Shown piece by piece: positions 53,601 to 61,874 of a stretch of 64,000 bases of DNA. This DNA comes from SAR116 cluster bacterium AG-390-L20 (lineage in GTDB: Bacteria > Pseudomonadota > Alphaproteobacteria > Puniceispirillales > Marisalimonadaceae). Under the pieces are notes generated by a model. That model had not been told where the DNA came from and ran no database searches. It was given only the letters and a program-made list of their open reading frames with translations. How positions within the stretch are numbered: the first letter of the stretch is position 1; the number at the start of each line of letters is the position of its first letter. The translations under genes were made by a program, and so were the position numbers. The DNA lies in assembly GCA_003278095.1 (NCBI GenBank), contig QCHB01000001.1, positions 194,001-258,000 on the forward strand, written 5' to 3'.

Positions 53601-55358
53601 ATGGATGGTCTAAGTAGAGAAATAAATGATTATGATCTAATTATTAAAAATGGAACTATTGTTGATGGAACAGGTAAAAAATCTGAAACAGCTGATATAG
53701 CTATAAAAAACGGTCTAATAGCTGCAATAGGAAACATTAACGGAAAAGCTAATCAAGAAATAGATGCAACTAATTTAATAGTTACTCCTGGATTTGTAGA
53801 TATTCATACGCACTATGATGGGCAAGCAATATGGGATAGTCAGTTGAAACCATCATCAATTCATGGAGTAACAACAGTAGTTATGGGTAATTGTGGAGTA
53901 GGCTTTGCTCCGTGCAAACCAGAAGATAGGGTCAAACTAGTTGAGTTAATGGAAGGGGTAGAAGATATTCCTGCTCCAGTTATGCATGAGGGTTTAGATT
54001 GGCAATGGGAAACCTTTGAAGAGTATATTCAAGCATTAGAAAAAAACAAATTAGACATTGATGTTTGTGCACTTTTACCACATGCGGCTTTGAGAGTTTA
54101 TGTTATGGGTGAGCGGGCTATCAAGCATGAGGTTGCAAACTTTAATGACATGGAGATAATGAGGAAGCTTGCTAAAGAAGCAGTTGAGGCGGGTGCATTT
54201 GGCTTCTCGACCTCTAGAACAATAAGTCACAAAAGTTTAAAAGGTGAATTTACACCAACTCTGAGAGCACATGAAGATGAATTGACAGCGATAGCAATGG
54301 GCTTATCAGACGCTGGATCAGGATTTATGGAGATAGTTTCGGATTGGAACGAACCTGACCCTGAAACAGAATTTGAAGTGCTTAAACGTATTGTTAAAAA
54401 ATCTGGAAGACCAGTTGTGTTTAGTTGTACTCAGAGACATGATAGACCACATTTTTGGGAAGATTTAATGTCAATGGCAAGGCAGGCTCAAAAAGAAGGG
54501 TTGCCAATTAGACCTGTAGTGACTCCTCGACCAATAGGGCTGTTATTAGGCTTAAACGGAAGTCAAAATCCTTTCTCAGGAACAGATACATATAAATCTA
54601 TTGCGGACTTACCTCTTCTTCAAAGAGTTAACGAAATGAAGAAAGAAAATATTAAAAAGAAGATTTTATCTGAAGATCCTATTAAAGGAAGTACATTTCC
54701 TTTAATTAATAGAATTGGCTATTCTCAAATGTATAGGTTCGGTTCTCCACCAAATTATAATCCTAAACCAGAAGAATCTATAGAAGCATTGGCTGAGGTT
54801 AATGGCATTTCTGCAGCAGAATTGGCATATCAAATTCTTCTTGAGAATGAAGGTAATAATTTTATTTATGCACCTCTAGTCAATTATGCTGATCATACAT
54901 TTGGTGTTTGTCAAAAAATGTTAGAGGACAAAAATGCTATAATGGGTCTGGGGGACGGAGGAGCTCACGTTGGATTTATTTTAGATGCAGGATATCCTAC
55001 ATGGCTTATATCCTATTGGTCCGTGAAAAAGAAAGTTTTTTCTATGGAGGAGACAATAAGACGATTAACGTCCGACACAGCAGAAGCAGCAGGTTTGTCT
55101 GATAGAGGAGTTTTAAAAATAGGTTTGAAAGCTGATATAAATATAATTGACTGGGAAAATGTAGGATCATCTGATCCTTTTATGACTCAAGACTTACCTG
55201 CAGGTGGAAAAAGGTTAATGCAACATACCCAGGGTTATGTGGCGACTATAGTATCAGGAAAAATTACATATCAAAATGGAGCATCCACTGAAGAAAGACC
55301 GGGAGGGCTTGTTAAGTCAGTTAAAGATGATAAAAAAGTATTCGCCTTTTCTAACTAA
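53601..55358 (+). CDS. N-acyl-D-amino-acid deacylase-like amidohydrolase
   Basis: 585 residues from the ATG at 53601, seven bases after GGGAGGTG; a GTG three codons earlier is less likely. The metal site starts with GFVDIHTHYDGQAIWD (around 63-78) and continues with GNCGVGFAPCKPEDR, typical of D-aminoacylases. GLGDGGAHVGFILDAGYP holds the catalytic Asp region and GVLKIGLKADINIIDW the C-terminal sandwich. It would release a carboxylic acid and a D-amino acid from an N-acyl compound. The released acid could feed the adjacent CoA-transferase and dehydrogenase. Confidence 0.9.
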   Translation: MDGLSREINDYDLIIKNGTIVDGTGKKSETADIAIKNGLIAAIGNINGKANQEIDATNLIVTPGFVDIHTHYDGQAIWDSQLKPSSIHGVTTVVMGNCGVGFAPCKPEDRVKLVELMEGVEDIPAPVMHEGLDWQWETFEEYIQALEKNKLDIDVCALLPHAALRVYVMGERAIKHEVANFNDMEIMRKLAKEAVEAGAFGFSTSRTISHKSLKGEFTPTLRAHEDELTAIAMGLSDAGSGFMEIVSDWNEPDPETEFEVLKRIVKKSGRPVVFSCTQRHDRPHFWEDLMSMARQAQKEGLPIRPVVTPRPIGLLLGLNGSQNPFSGTDTYKSIADLPLLQRVNEMKKENIKKKILSEDPIKGSTFPLINRIGYSQMYRFGSPPNYNPKPEESIEALAEVNGISAAELAYQILLENEGNNFIYAPLVNYADHTFGVCQKMLEDKNAIMGLGDGGAHVGFILDAGYPTWLISYWSVKKKVFSMEETIRRLTSDTAEAAGLSDRGVLKIGLKADINIIDWENVGSSDPFMTQDLPAGGKRLMQHTQGYVATIVSGKITYQNGASTEERPGGLVKSVKDDKKVFAFSN

Positions 55359-55391
55359 ATGTTATTTATTTTGAACATTCTAGGCTAAGTC

Positions 55392-56795
55392 TTGAATAAA
55401 GTTAATTTTTCAAATGATTTGATTATATTACCATTTTCAAAAATTTTTTTCAGATTAGCTATTCCTAATTTGTTTTCGACTTTAATGTCATCTGCAACAG
55501 TTATTTTTGATTTATGGTATGTCGGTTTAATAGGTATGTCTGAATTGGCAGGTGTCGCTTATATTTTTCCAATTTTTATGCTTACTAGTATGTTATCTAA
55601 TGGAGCTTTCGGAGGTGCAATTAGTGGAGCTACGGCTAGAGCTTTTGGAAGCAAAAATATTTTCCAAGCAGAATGTGTTTTTAGATCAGCTGTTTTGATA
55701 GCGATTTCTGGTTCTGTTATCATGATGTTCTTGTTTTTTAGTTTCGCAGAGGCATTTTTTTCATCGTTTATAATTGATTCAGATGTAGTAGTATCAACTT
55801 TATCATATGGTAACATATTATTGACGGGAATTTTATTAATCTGGTTATTTAATATAATTATATCTGTTACCAGAGGTTCAGGAAATACATTAGTTCCAGC
55901 AATTGGCTGGTTTATTGTTTTATTTTCTCACATTATAATGGCAAGTCTGAATTTAGATTACAATGATGGTCAACTTTTGTTAAAAGAAAATATAAAATTA
56001 TTTGATGAAATTATTATTTTTTCAGCTCTTGAGTGGGCAGCTATATCTTTACTAACAGGATATTTTGTAGGGATTGTTTTTGTAATATATTTTTACTCTG
56101 TGGGTAAACACTCATATTCCTTTATTATAAAAGATTTTTTTAAACTTAATGGAATTATTAATCTTTTTAAATCTGGTATGGTAGCAAGTTGCCAATCATT
56201 AATGACTATAAGCTTGGCAATATTTTGTACGATAATTATAGGTAGCTTTGGGACTGATTGGGCAGCAGGTTTTGGTATTGCAATTAGACTTGAGTTATTA
56301 TTAATACCGATAATTTTTGGTATTGGCGGTGCCTTAATAGCGATCGTTGGTGCTAATGTTGGTGCAAAAAATTTTTTGAGAGCTGTGATAATGACTTGGA
56401 AAGGTACATTCATCTCTGTTTTTATCGTAGGTTTTATTGGATTATTTTTTTCAATATACCCAAATTTATGGTCTAGCTTATTTACCGATAGTGTTGAAAT
56501 TCACAAAACATCAAAACTTTACTTGCAAGTAGTAGCCCCATTTTATGCTTTTTTTGCGTTGGGTCTTGGACTTTACTTTACATGTCAGGCTTTTAACACT
56601 TTATTTTGGCCGGTTGTTGGAACATTTATTAGATTGATGTTTGTAATATTGAGTACATTTCTACTTTTTAATTTTAATATTGACAGCCCATATTTAGTAT
56701 TTGTTACTATGGCCTTAGGGTTAATTATATATGGCTTATTTATAAGTTTAAGCCTTCAATTAGGTCCTTGGAAAAAATACTATAAATTAGGTTGA
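55392..56795 (+). CDS. MATE-family efflux transporter
   Basis: 467 residues with about 12 membrane spans and a TTG start. MATE signs are FRLAIPNLFSTLMSSATVIFDLWYVG in the first span region, GMSELAGVAYIFPIFML, GAISGATARAFGSKN, and in the second half FGIAIRLELLLIPIIFGIGGAL with VGANVGAKNFLRA. These Na or H antiporters export organic cations and other drugs. The protein overlaps the convergent alcohol dehydrogenase gene by nine bases at the 3' end. Confidence 0.9.
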   Translation: MNKVNFSNDLIILPFSKIFFRLAIPNLFSTLMSSATVIFDLWYVGLIGMSELAGVAYIFPIFMLTSMLSNGAFGGAISGATARAFGSKNIFQAECVFRSAVLIAISGSVIMMFLFFSFAEAFFSSFIIDSDVVVSTLSYGNILLTGILLIWLFNIIISVTRGSGNTLVPAIGWFIVLFSHIIMASLNLDYNDGQLLLKENIKLFDEIIIFSALEWAAISLLTGYFVGIVFVIYFYSVGKHSYSFIIKDFFKLNGIINLFKSGMVASCQSLMTISLAIFCTIIIGSFGTDWAAGFGIAIRLELLLIPIIFGIGGALIAIVGANVGAKNFLRAVIMTWKGTFISVFIVGFIGLFFSIYPNLWSSLFTDSVEIHKTSKLYLQVVAPFYAFFALGLGLYFTCQAFNTLFWPVVGTFIRLMFVILSTFLLFNFNIDSPYLVFVTMALGLIIYGLFISLSLQLGPWKKYYKLG

Positions 56796-57854
56796 TATAA
56801 TATTTTCAGGAATAAATACACCTTTTCCATCTGATTGATTGTCGAAAAGTTTGTAAGCTTCTTCTGCCTGTCTCAATGACCATTTGTGAGTAAATAATTT
56901 ATCAACGTCAAGATCTTTTTCTGCAACAAAATCAGCACATTCAGCTTGTCCGTATTTGGAAAAAGTCCAGCTACCTATTAATGTGACTTGTCTTCTTAAT
57001 AGATCATTACTTACATCTAATGTAACTTCTCCACCTTCTCCAACAAAGCAAGCTTTTCCCCAAGTTTTTACACATTTAACCGAGTGTGATCTAGCAGAAG
57101 GTGAAGAGGACGCATCAATAGACGCATTAACACCAAGTCCCTTGGTGTGATCTTTTATTTCGGTTAATAGATCTAAACTTTCTGCAGGATTTATTATTAT
57201 GTCAGCACCAAATTCAATTGATCTGTTTAATCTTTGTTTGTTAGTATCGAGGGCAATAATTTTAGCTCCCATGCTATGGGCTAACATTACAGCAGATAAA
57301 CCAACGGGGCCCATTCCAAATATTGCAATAGTTTGATTTGCTTTCAAATCTAATCTTTCTAAGGCTCCCCATGCAGTTCCAGTTCCACAAGAAATCGCAG
57401 CACCTGCAATAAAAGATATATCGTCTCTTAGAGGAACTATTGTGCTTACTGGACACTTCATATATTTTGCATGTGCACCATGACCTGTGACACCAAAAAC
57501 TGCTTTTACACCACTGTCACACAGTTGTTGCCAGCCAGTTGAACAATGAGAACACGTACCACAACCTTGATAATGATGCTGCATAACTCTCATACCTATA
57601 GAAACTATGTTTTTTGGAACATTTGAACCTATCTCAACAATCACTCCACAAGGCTCATGACCTGCTATGACTGGTTTATCATCCCCGCCAAGACCTAAAG
57701 ATGACGGTCCGCTATTTGCTCGATAGAATTTAAGATCACTTCCGCACATTCCAGAAGCTTGAATTTCAATGATTACATCATCTGGGCCTGGAGTAGGATC
57801 TGGAAAATTTTGAATTTCTAATTTTTTATCACCTAAAAAAACTATACCTTTCAT
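56787..57854 (-). CDS. Zn-dependent alcohol dehydrogenase (MDR superfamily)
   Basis: 355 residues. The catalytic Zn site uses Cys and His in ASGMCGSDLKFYR and GHEPCGVIVEIG. The structural Zn site is complete as four Cys in QGCGTCSHCSTGWQQLCDSG. The NAD(P) motif is AIFGMGPVGLSAVMLA, followed by ALDTNKQRL, which favours NAD. The alcohol substrate is unknown. It overlaps the MATE gene by nine bases and follows the cytochrome gene by 24 bases on the same strand. Confidence 0.92.
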   Translation of the reverse strand: MKGIVFLGDKKLEIQNFPDPTPGPDDVIIEIQASGMCGSDLKFYRANSGPSSLGLGGDDKPVIAGHEPCGVIVEIGSNVPKNIVSIGMRVMQHHYQGCGTCSHCSTGWQQLCDSGVKAVFGVTGHGAHAKYMKCPVSTIVPLRDDISFIAGAAISCGTGTAWGALERLDLKANQTIAIFGMGPVGLSAVMLAHSMGAKIIALDTNKQRLNRSIEFGADIIINPAESLDLLTEIKDHTKGLGVNASIDASSSPSARSHSVKCVKTWGKACFVGEGGEVTLDVSNDLLRRQVTLIGSWTFSKYGQAECADFVAEKDLDVDKLFTHKWSLRQAEEAYKLFDNQSDGKGVFIPENIIST

Positions 57855-57878
57855 GTGTTCATCCTCTGGAACCTTTTC

Positions 57879-58328
57879 CTAATTTCTAAATTTTTGATGA
57901 CAACCTTTACAAGTTTTAGCTAGATTCCGAAAAGAATTAACGGTCATATCGAAATCTTTATTTTGCGATTGCGCTATTAATTCTAATGATGCTAATTCAA
58001 AGTTCTTGATTGCAATTTTAAATCCTTCAGGATCAAGCCAAATATCTGATGAAGCCTCAGATGGTGGTGTATCACTACCCTCAGGGAAATAATTTGACAT
58101 TTCCTTACTCCAGTTCAATAGAGTTTGAGTAGATTTTTCAATTATTACAAAATCATCATTCTGTAATCCTTTATTAATTTTTTTCATAAGGCTTTTACTC
58201 ATTTTAAATTTATCCATTCTTTCTTTAATTATTCCAGTTGCACCTTCGTGTGCGTATAATTGACTTAATGAAAAAATATTCATAAATAGAAGTAAATTTA
58301 AATAAATAAATAGTTTTTTAATATTCAT
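57879..58328 (-). CDS. Cytochrome c' family protein
   Basis: 149 residues with a signal peptide (about 1-26, ending SQLYAHEG). Class II cytochromes c have a four-helix bundle and a heme at the C-terminus. Here CKGCH lies at 140-144, five residues from the end, exactly as in cytochrome c'. The mature part has predicted helices at about 30-50, 55-78, 98-118 and 122-146. It would sit in the periplasm and may bind NO or carry electrons. The alcohol dehydrogenase gene follows after 24 bases. Confidence 0.88.
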   Translation of the reverse strand: MNIKKLFIYLNLLLFMNIFSLSQLYAHEGATGIIKERMDKFKMSKSLMKKINKGLQNDDFVIIEKSTQTLLNWSKEMSNYFPEGSDTPPSEASSDIWLDPEGFKIAIKNFELASLELIAQSQNKDFDMTVNSFRNLAKTCKGCHQKFRN

Positions 58329-58437
58329 GATTTAAGACCTGTTTTTTAATATTTTAAGTCTAGAACAAATATAATATTAATGTAATTAAATATTTTTATA
58401 TATTTCGACTTGGAACCAAAACTTTTAGGAAATCTTT

Positions 58438-59640
58438 GTGGAAACTAAAAAAAAGAAAAATGTTACTTATACGGAAATTTTATTTTCCTTCTTTTTGCTA
58501 GGCTTGACATCATTTGGCGGCCCAATAGCCCACATTGGTTATTTTAGAAACGTTTTTGTTAAACAAAAAAAATGGTTGGATGAAAAAACTTATTTAGATT
58601 TTGTTTCTTTATGCAATTTTTTGCCTGGACCTTCATCCAGCCAAGTTGGGATGTCTATTGGTTATCATTTTAAAGGTACTAGTGGATCTTTATTAGCTTG
58701 GTTTGGTTTTACTTTACCATCTGCCATAATTTTAATGATTTTTGGATATGCTATTTTTAATTTTGAAAACTCAATTCCTTATGGTCTTCTTCAAGGCTTA
58801 AAAGCAATAGTTGTAGTTATTGTCCTTCAAGCAATATTGGGAATGAGAAAGAATTTATTAAAAGACTCTTTTGGTTATTTGATAGTATTTATAACAACGT
58901 TAATATTAATTATTTTTCCCTCGTCATTAAATCAATTTTTATGTTTGCTATTGAGTGGGTTTCTTGGACTAATTATATATAAAAAAGATAAACAAAGTGA
59001 AATTAAAAATAACATTCAAATAAAAATAAACTTTTTGAGTTATTTACCATTAATTTTCTTTTTTTCTTTACTTTTTTTGTTACCTTTTTTGAGTGAATTT
59101 TTTAACTCAAATATTCTAAATTTAGCCTCTAGCTTTTATAGAATAGGTTCTTTAGTGTTTGGTGGTGGACATGTTGTTTTACCTTTATTACAGGAGGAGT
59201 TTGTTTCCTCTGGGATGATTGAAAAGGATATTTTTCTTGCAGGTTATGGTGCAGCTCAGGCAATACCAGGACCATTATTTACGTTTTCTTCATATTTAGG
59301 TATTTTTTTTAAAAGTGAATTTAGCATTTTTTTGATAAGCTTACTTTGTTTATTTTTTATTTTTTTACCTTCTTTTTTACTTATTATTGGCATCATGCCT
59401 ATATGGCAAGAATTGAAGAAAATGGATATAATTATTAGATCTTTTAAAGGTATTAATGCAAGCGTTATTGGCCTATTAGTAGCAGCTTTTTATGATCCAA
59501 TTATTACATCGTCACTACGTAGTTTAGAAGATATGGTGCTTGTTATAATAGCTTTGGTAATATTGTTTTTAACAAAAATTTCACAATGGCTTGCGGTTTT
59601 TATTTTGTCAATGTGTGGTTGGGGTATATCTTTTTTATAG
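58438..59640 (+). CDS. chrA: Chromate transporter family protein (ChrA)
   Basis: 400 residues, two homologous halves with about ten membrane spans. The N-half motif is LGLTSFGGPIAHIGYFRNVFV, with FLPGPSSSQVGMSIGY. The C-half repeats the theme as GSLVFGGGHVVLPLLQEEFV and GAAQAIPGPLFTFSSYLGI. The start is GTG. ChrA proteins export chromate or related anions; in a marine genome the physiological substrate may be sulfate or another oxyanion. The gene ends next to the convergent MOSC gene. Confidence 0.9.
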   Translation: METKKKKNVTYTEILFSFFLLGLTSFGGPIAHIGYFRNVFVKQKKWLDEKTYLDFVSLCNFLPGPSSSQVGMSIGYHFKGTSGSLLAWFGFTLPSAIILMIFGYAIFNFENSIPYGLLQGLKAIVVVIVLQAILGMRKNLLKDSFGYLIVFITTLILIIFPSSLNQFLCLLLSGFLGLIIYKKDKQSEIKNNIQIKINFLSYLPLIFFFSLLFLLPFLSEFFNSNILNLASSFYRIGSLVFGGGHVVLPLLQEEFVSSGMIEKDIFLAGYGAAQAIPGPLFTFSSYLGIFFKSEFSIFLISLLCLFFIFLPSFLLIIGIMPIWQELKKMDIIIRSFKGINASVIGLLVAAFYDPIITSSLRSLEDMVLVIIALVILFLTKISQWLAVFILSMCGWGISFL

Positions 59641-59642
59641 AG

Positions 59643-60134
59643 TTAATCTTCGAGTTGAATAACTTTGTCACCCTTTTTAATCCAGCCACCCTTTTCAATA
59701 GAACAATTCAAGCCTGATCTATTGTATAGTGGTAAAACAAGTGGTTTTTTAAGAAGATCTGCTAAATACTTACATGGAAAGTTTAGTCGTCCACCTTTCA
59801 AAATCACTTCTCCTATTTTAAATTTTTTACCAACAAGATAATTCAAAGGGACACCAGAAGTTGTAAGGTTACGCCTATGTTCAATAGGTTTTAAAATTAT
59901 AGGTTTGTCTTGAAGTGGAGGTTGATTTGCTGCTAGTGCTTCTAAAACTTCATTTTCAATTATGGTCACATCTCTTATGTCAGGTTTCGGAGAATAAGTA
60001 CCTGTTTCATTATAATAACGATCACTAACTATTCCTTTACCTTCAATTAACTCTGCTTCATCTAATTCAACCATTTTAGCAGAAGCTTTTGGTGCTACAT
60101 GTATGTATAATAAAGTACCGTTATTCCATTCCAT
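59643..60134 (-). CDS. MOSC-domain protein
   Basis: 163 residues forming a single MOSC (Moco sulfurase C-terminal) domain. Signs are the N-terminal LLYIHVAPKASAKM, GIVSDRYYNETGTYSPKPD, the TIIENEVLEAL segment, RRNLTTSGVPLNYLVGKKFKIGEV and the conserved Cys in LNFPCKYLADLL. MOSC proteins handle sulfur transfer or N-hydroxylated compounds with molybdenum cofactor. This stand-alone form lacks the beta-barrel domain. Start ATG at 60132-60134; convergent with chrA. Confidence 0.88.
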   Translation of the reverse strand: MEWNNGTLLYIHVAPKASAKMVELDEAELIEGKGIVSDRYYNETGTYSPKPDIRDVTIIENEVLEALAANQPPLQDKPIILKPIEHRRNLTTSGVPLNYLVGKKFKIGEVILKGGRLNFPCKYLADLLKKPLVLPLYNRSGLNCSIEKGGWIKKGDKVIQLED

Positions 60135-60260
60135 ATTTTAATATCCACATATTTAACAATAATTAATGTAATTTAATTTTGAGCATTATGAAATAATTTT
60201 TGACAAATTTTTAGAAAAGTAATATTAGCTCAAAATTATAATTTTTTGTAGGGTCAAATC

Positions 60261-60668
60261 ATGGAAAATAAAAATGTGTCAGTGATTTCTGATCAAGTAA
60301 ATGATACAAATTCTCAACTTGCAGGTAGCACTATGACCAAAGCGGGTCGGCTAGCTATGGAATTATCACATGAGAAAAAAAGACTTAAACAGGAATTAGA
60401 AGAACTACAAACAGAATATGATGAAATAAAGCCAACAACTCCAACGGGAACCACGGATTGGTATGTAAAATGGATATCAATGTTATTGGCGGTTGCAGGT
60501 ATTTTTTTAATTAGTGCATCATTAACTTTTTATGGTCAAATAGCCTACATAGTTAGTTGTTTAGGATGGATTTATGTTGGAATGCAGTGGGGTGATAGAG
60601 CAATTATGATAGGTTCTGCAGTTAGTTGTACTGCTATAGCTATGAACTTGGTTAATACGTTTACATAA
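60261..60668 (+). CDS. Unknown protein with coiled coil and three membrane spans
   Basis: 135 residues; I do not recognise a family. Residues 1-32 are polar. Residues 33-56 form a charged helix rich in Lys and Glu with heptad-like Leu spacing (EKKRLKQELEELQTEYDEIK). Residues 66-88, 93-108 and 113-131 are hydrophobic. TDWYVKWISMLL precedes the first span. AGGGTC lies just upstream of the ATG. The gene stands alone on the plus strand, convergent with a small membrane protein gene at 60670. A similar layout (coil plus C-terminal spans) occurs in marine bacterial and phage membrane proteins, but I cannot name one. Confidence 0.75.
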   Translation: MENKNVSVISDQVNDTNSQLAGSTMTKAGRLAMELSHEKKRLKQELEELQTEYDEIKPTTPTGTTDWYVKWISMLLAVAGIFLISASLTFYGQIAYIVSCLGWIYVGMQWGDRAIMIGSAVSCTAIAMNLVNTFT

Positions 60669-60669
60669 A

Positions 60670-60873
60670 TTATTTTTTTTGTTTGTTTTTAAAGATAAAA
60701 CTTTTCCATGAGTACTGATTTTTTTCATTATTTTTGACTAGATAACTAGCAACCAATATACCAAATGTAATGATGATTATTAAAATATAGTACCACTCTA
60801 AATCATTGTTTTTAAATAAATATGCAAGAAAAAATGGTAATAAAAAGCATAGTAATAAAATAAAAAATTTCAT
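60670..60873 (-). CDS. Small two-span membrane protein, unknown function
   Basis: 67 residues. Two hydrophobic segments (about 2-19 and 28-46) flank a short loop with NNDLEW, followed by a basic tail (NEKNQYSWKSFIFKNKQKK). I do not recognise a family. Its start lies 42 bases downstream of the lipoprotein stop, on the same strand, and its stop abuts the convergent 135-residue gene. The composition is consistent with a real membrane protein. A spurious frame in AT-rich DNA is possible. Confidence 0.5.
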   Translation of the reverse strand: MKFFILLLCFLLPFFLAYLFKNNDLEWYYILIIIITFGILVASYLVKNNEKNQYSWKSFIFKNKQKK

Positions 60874-60915
60874 TATTTAATTTTAATATCTATAGTACTT
60901 TTAACAACTCTTAAA

Positions 60916-61443
60916 TTAAATGTTTGATTTACATTTAAATATATCTGCAGTTACACTAGACAAAAGATTGGTCTCTTTAATTAAAGTATTTATAACATCA
61001 TCGCTATTTTTTTTTGCTGTTCTTTGGTTAGTATAAGTAACTTCTTTGTTTTCATTTAAATCTTGAATACCGATAGCATTACCACCCATTGTTTGAGCTC
61101 TTTTTTTAAGCTCATACATTAATTCATCATAGCTTAAACTTCCTACAACTTTTACTCTTATAATATCGACACAGTCAGCATTTCCCTTTAAAAATTTAGT
61201 TGATGAAAAATCAATATCTTTAAAATGATCTGTATAAGGTTTTTTTACCTTTGAAGGTGTTGTGTTAGGCTTAACTAAACTAGTTAATTTTTGGTCTGAG
61301 ATAGTTTCTGTAGTTCCTACGGTAGTTTGCTTTTGATCTGGGTTCAATACTATGCTTTGGCCATATCTTGATATATATGACGAACCTTGATGACAACTAG
61401 ACAAAAAAACTAGCAAGAATGTAACTAAAACTATTTTTACCAT
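60916..61443 (-). CDS. Lipoprotein of unknown function, RcsF/DUF4156-like C-terminus
   Basis: 175 residues from the ATG at 61441-61443; a TTG four codons earlier is less likely. A lipobox, VFLSSC (Cys17), follows the hydrophobic signal, so the mature protein would be anchored to a membrane. The C-terminal half has DCVDIIRVKVVGSLSYDELM and a KKRAQTMGGNAIGIQDLN stretch. This pattern (Cys, Gly near a beta turn, GGNAI) recalls small lipoprotein domains such as RcsF and DUF4156; only a resemblance. Residues 30-75 are low in complexity with Thr and Lys. Confidence 0.75.
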   Translation of the reverse strand: MVKIVLVTFLLVFLSSCHQGSSYISRYGQSIVLNPDQKQTTVGTTETISDQKLTSLVKPNTTPSKVKKPYTDHFKDIDFSSTKFLKGNADCVDIIRVKVVGSLSYDELMYELKKRAQTMGGNAIGIQDLNENKEVTYTNQRTAKKNSDDVINTLIKETNLLSSVTADIFKCKSNI

Positions 61444-61529
61444 TATAAATCTCAAATCTTATTACAATATAGTACGTCACTTATATGAATATATTTAATT
61501 TCATGATTTAAATATATTTATCTACAAAA

Positions 61530-61874
61530 TCAATTTTTACATTTGAAATTATTGATAAAAAACTTTCCTAAAACTTTGTTAGCTTCAACGCTCATTAGTT
61601 CAGCGTTATCTATTATAAAACTAAGAATAGATAGTCTGATTTTTTTAATGGACAAATTTTGTGGTACGCAGATATTAGTCGTTTTCTCGTCTATACTAAA
61701 AATCACATCGTTAACAGCAATTATATAGCCGTCACATATACCTTGTTCGTATAAATTATTACTTTTACAGTATGATAGGAATTGTGCCGCCGTGAAAAAA
61801 AGATTATTCGATGCTGCATAAGTTTTATTCATAATAGTTATACTTAGTAATGTGAAAATTAAAAATTTTACCAT
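61530..61874 (-). CDS. Rap1a/Tai-like small secreted protein
   Basis: 114 residues with a signal peptide (about 1-20, ending KTYA). The mature protein has the pattern I associate with the Rap1a/Tai domain: a Cys in FLSYCKSNN, then GICDGYIIAVNDVIF, an ICVPQNLSIKKIRLSILSFI core with its Cys, an ANKVLGKFF helix and a final Cys in NNFKC. The four mature Cys (36, 47, 69, 112) fit two disulfides. Named members are immunity proteins against type VI amidase effectors; most of the family is uncharacterised. The start overlaps the adhesin gene by seven bases, implying coupled translation. No amidase effector lies adjacent. Confidence 0.7.
   Translation of the reverse strand: MVKFLIFTLLSITIMNKTYAASNNLFFTAAQFLSYCKSNNLYEQGICDGYIIAVNDVIFSIDEKTTNICVPQNLSIKKIRLSILSFIIDNAELMSVEANKVLGKFFINNFKCKN

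Noticed and set aside
61488-61518. 11-bp inverted repeat as a terminator after the Rap1a-like gene
   Set aside because: Stem consists only of A and T, which forms by chance in this DNA and would be a weak terminator.
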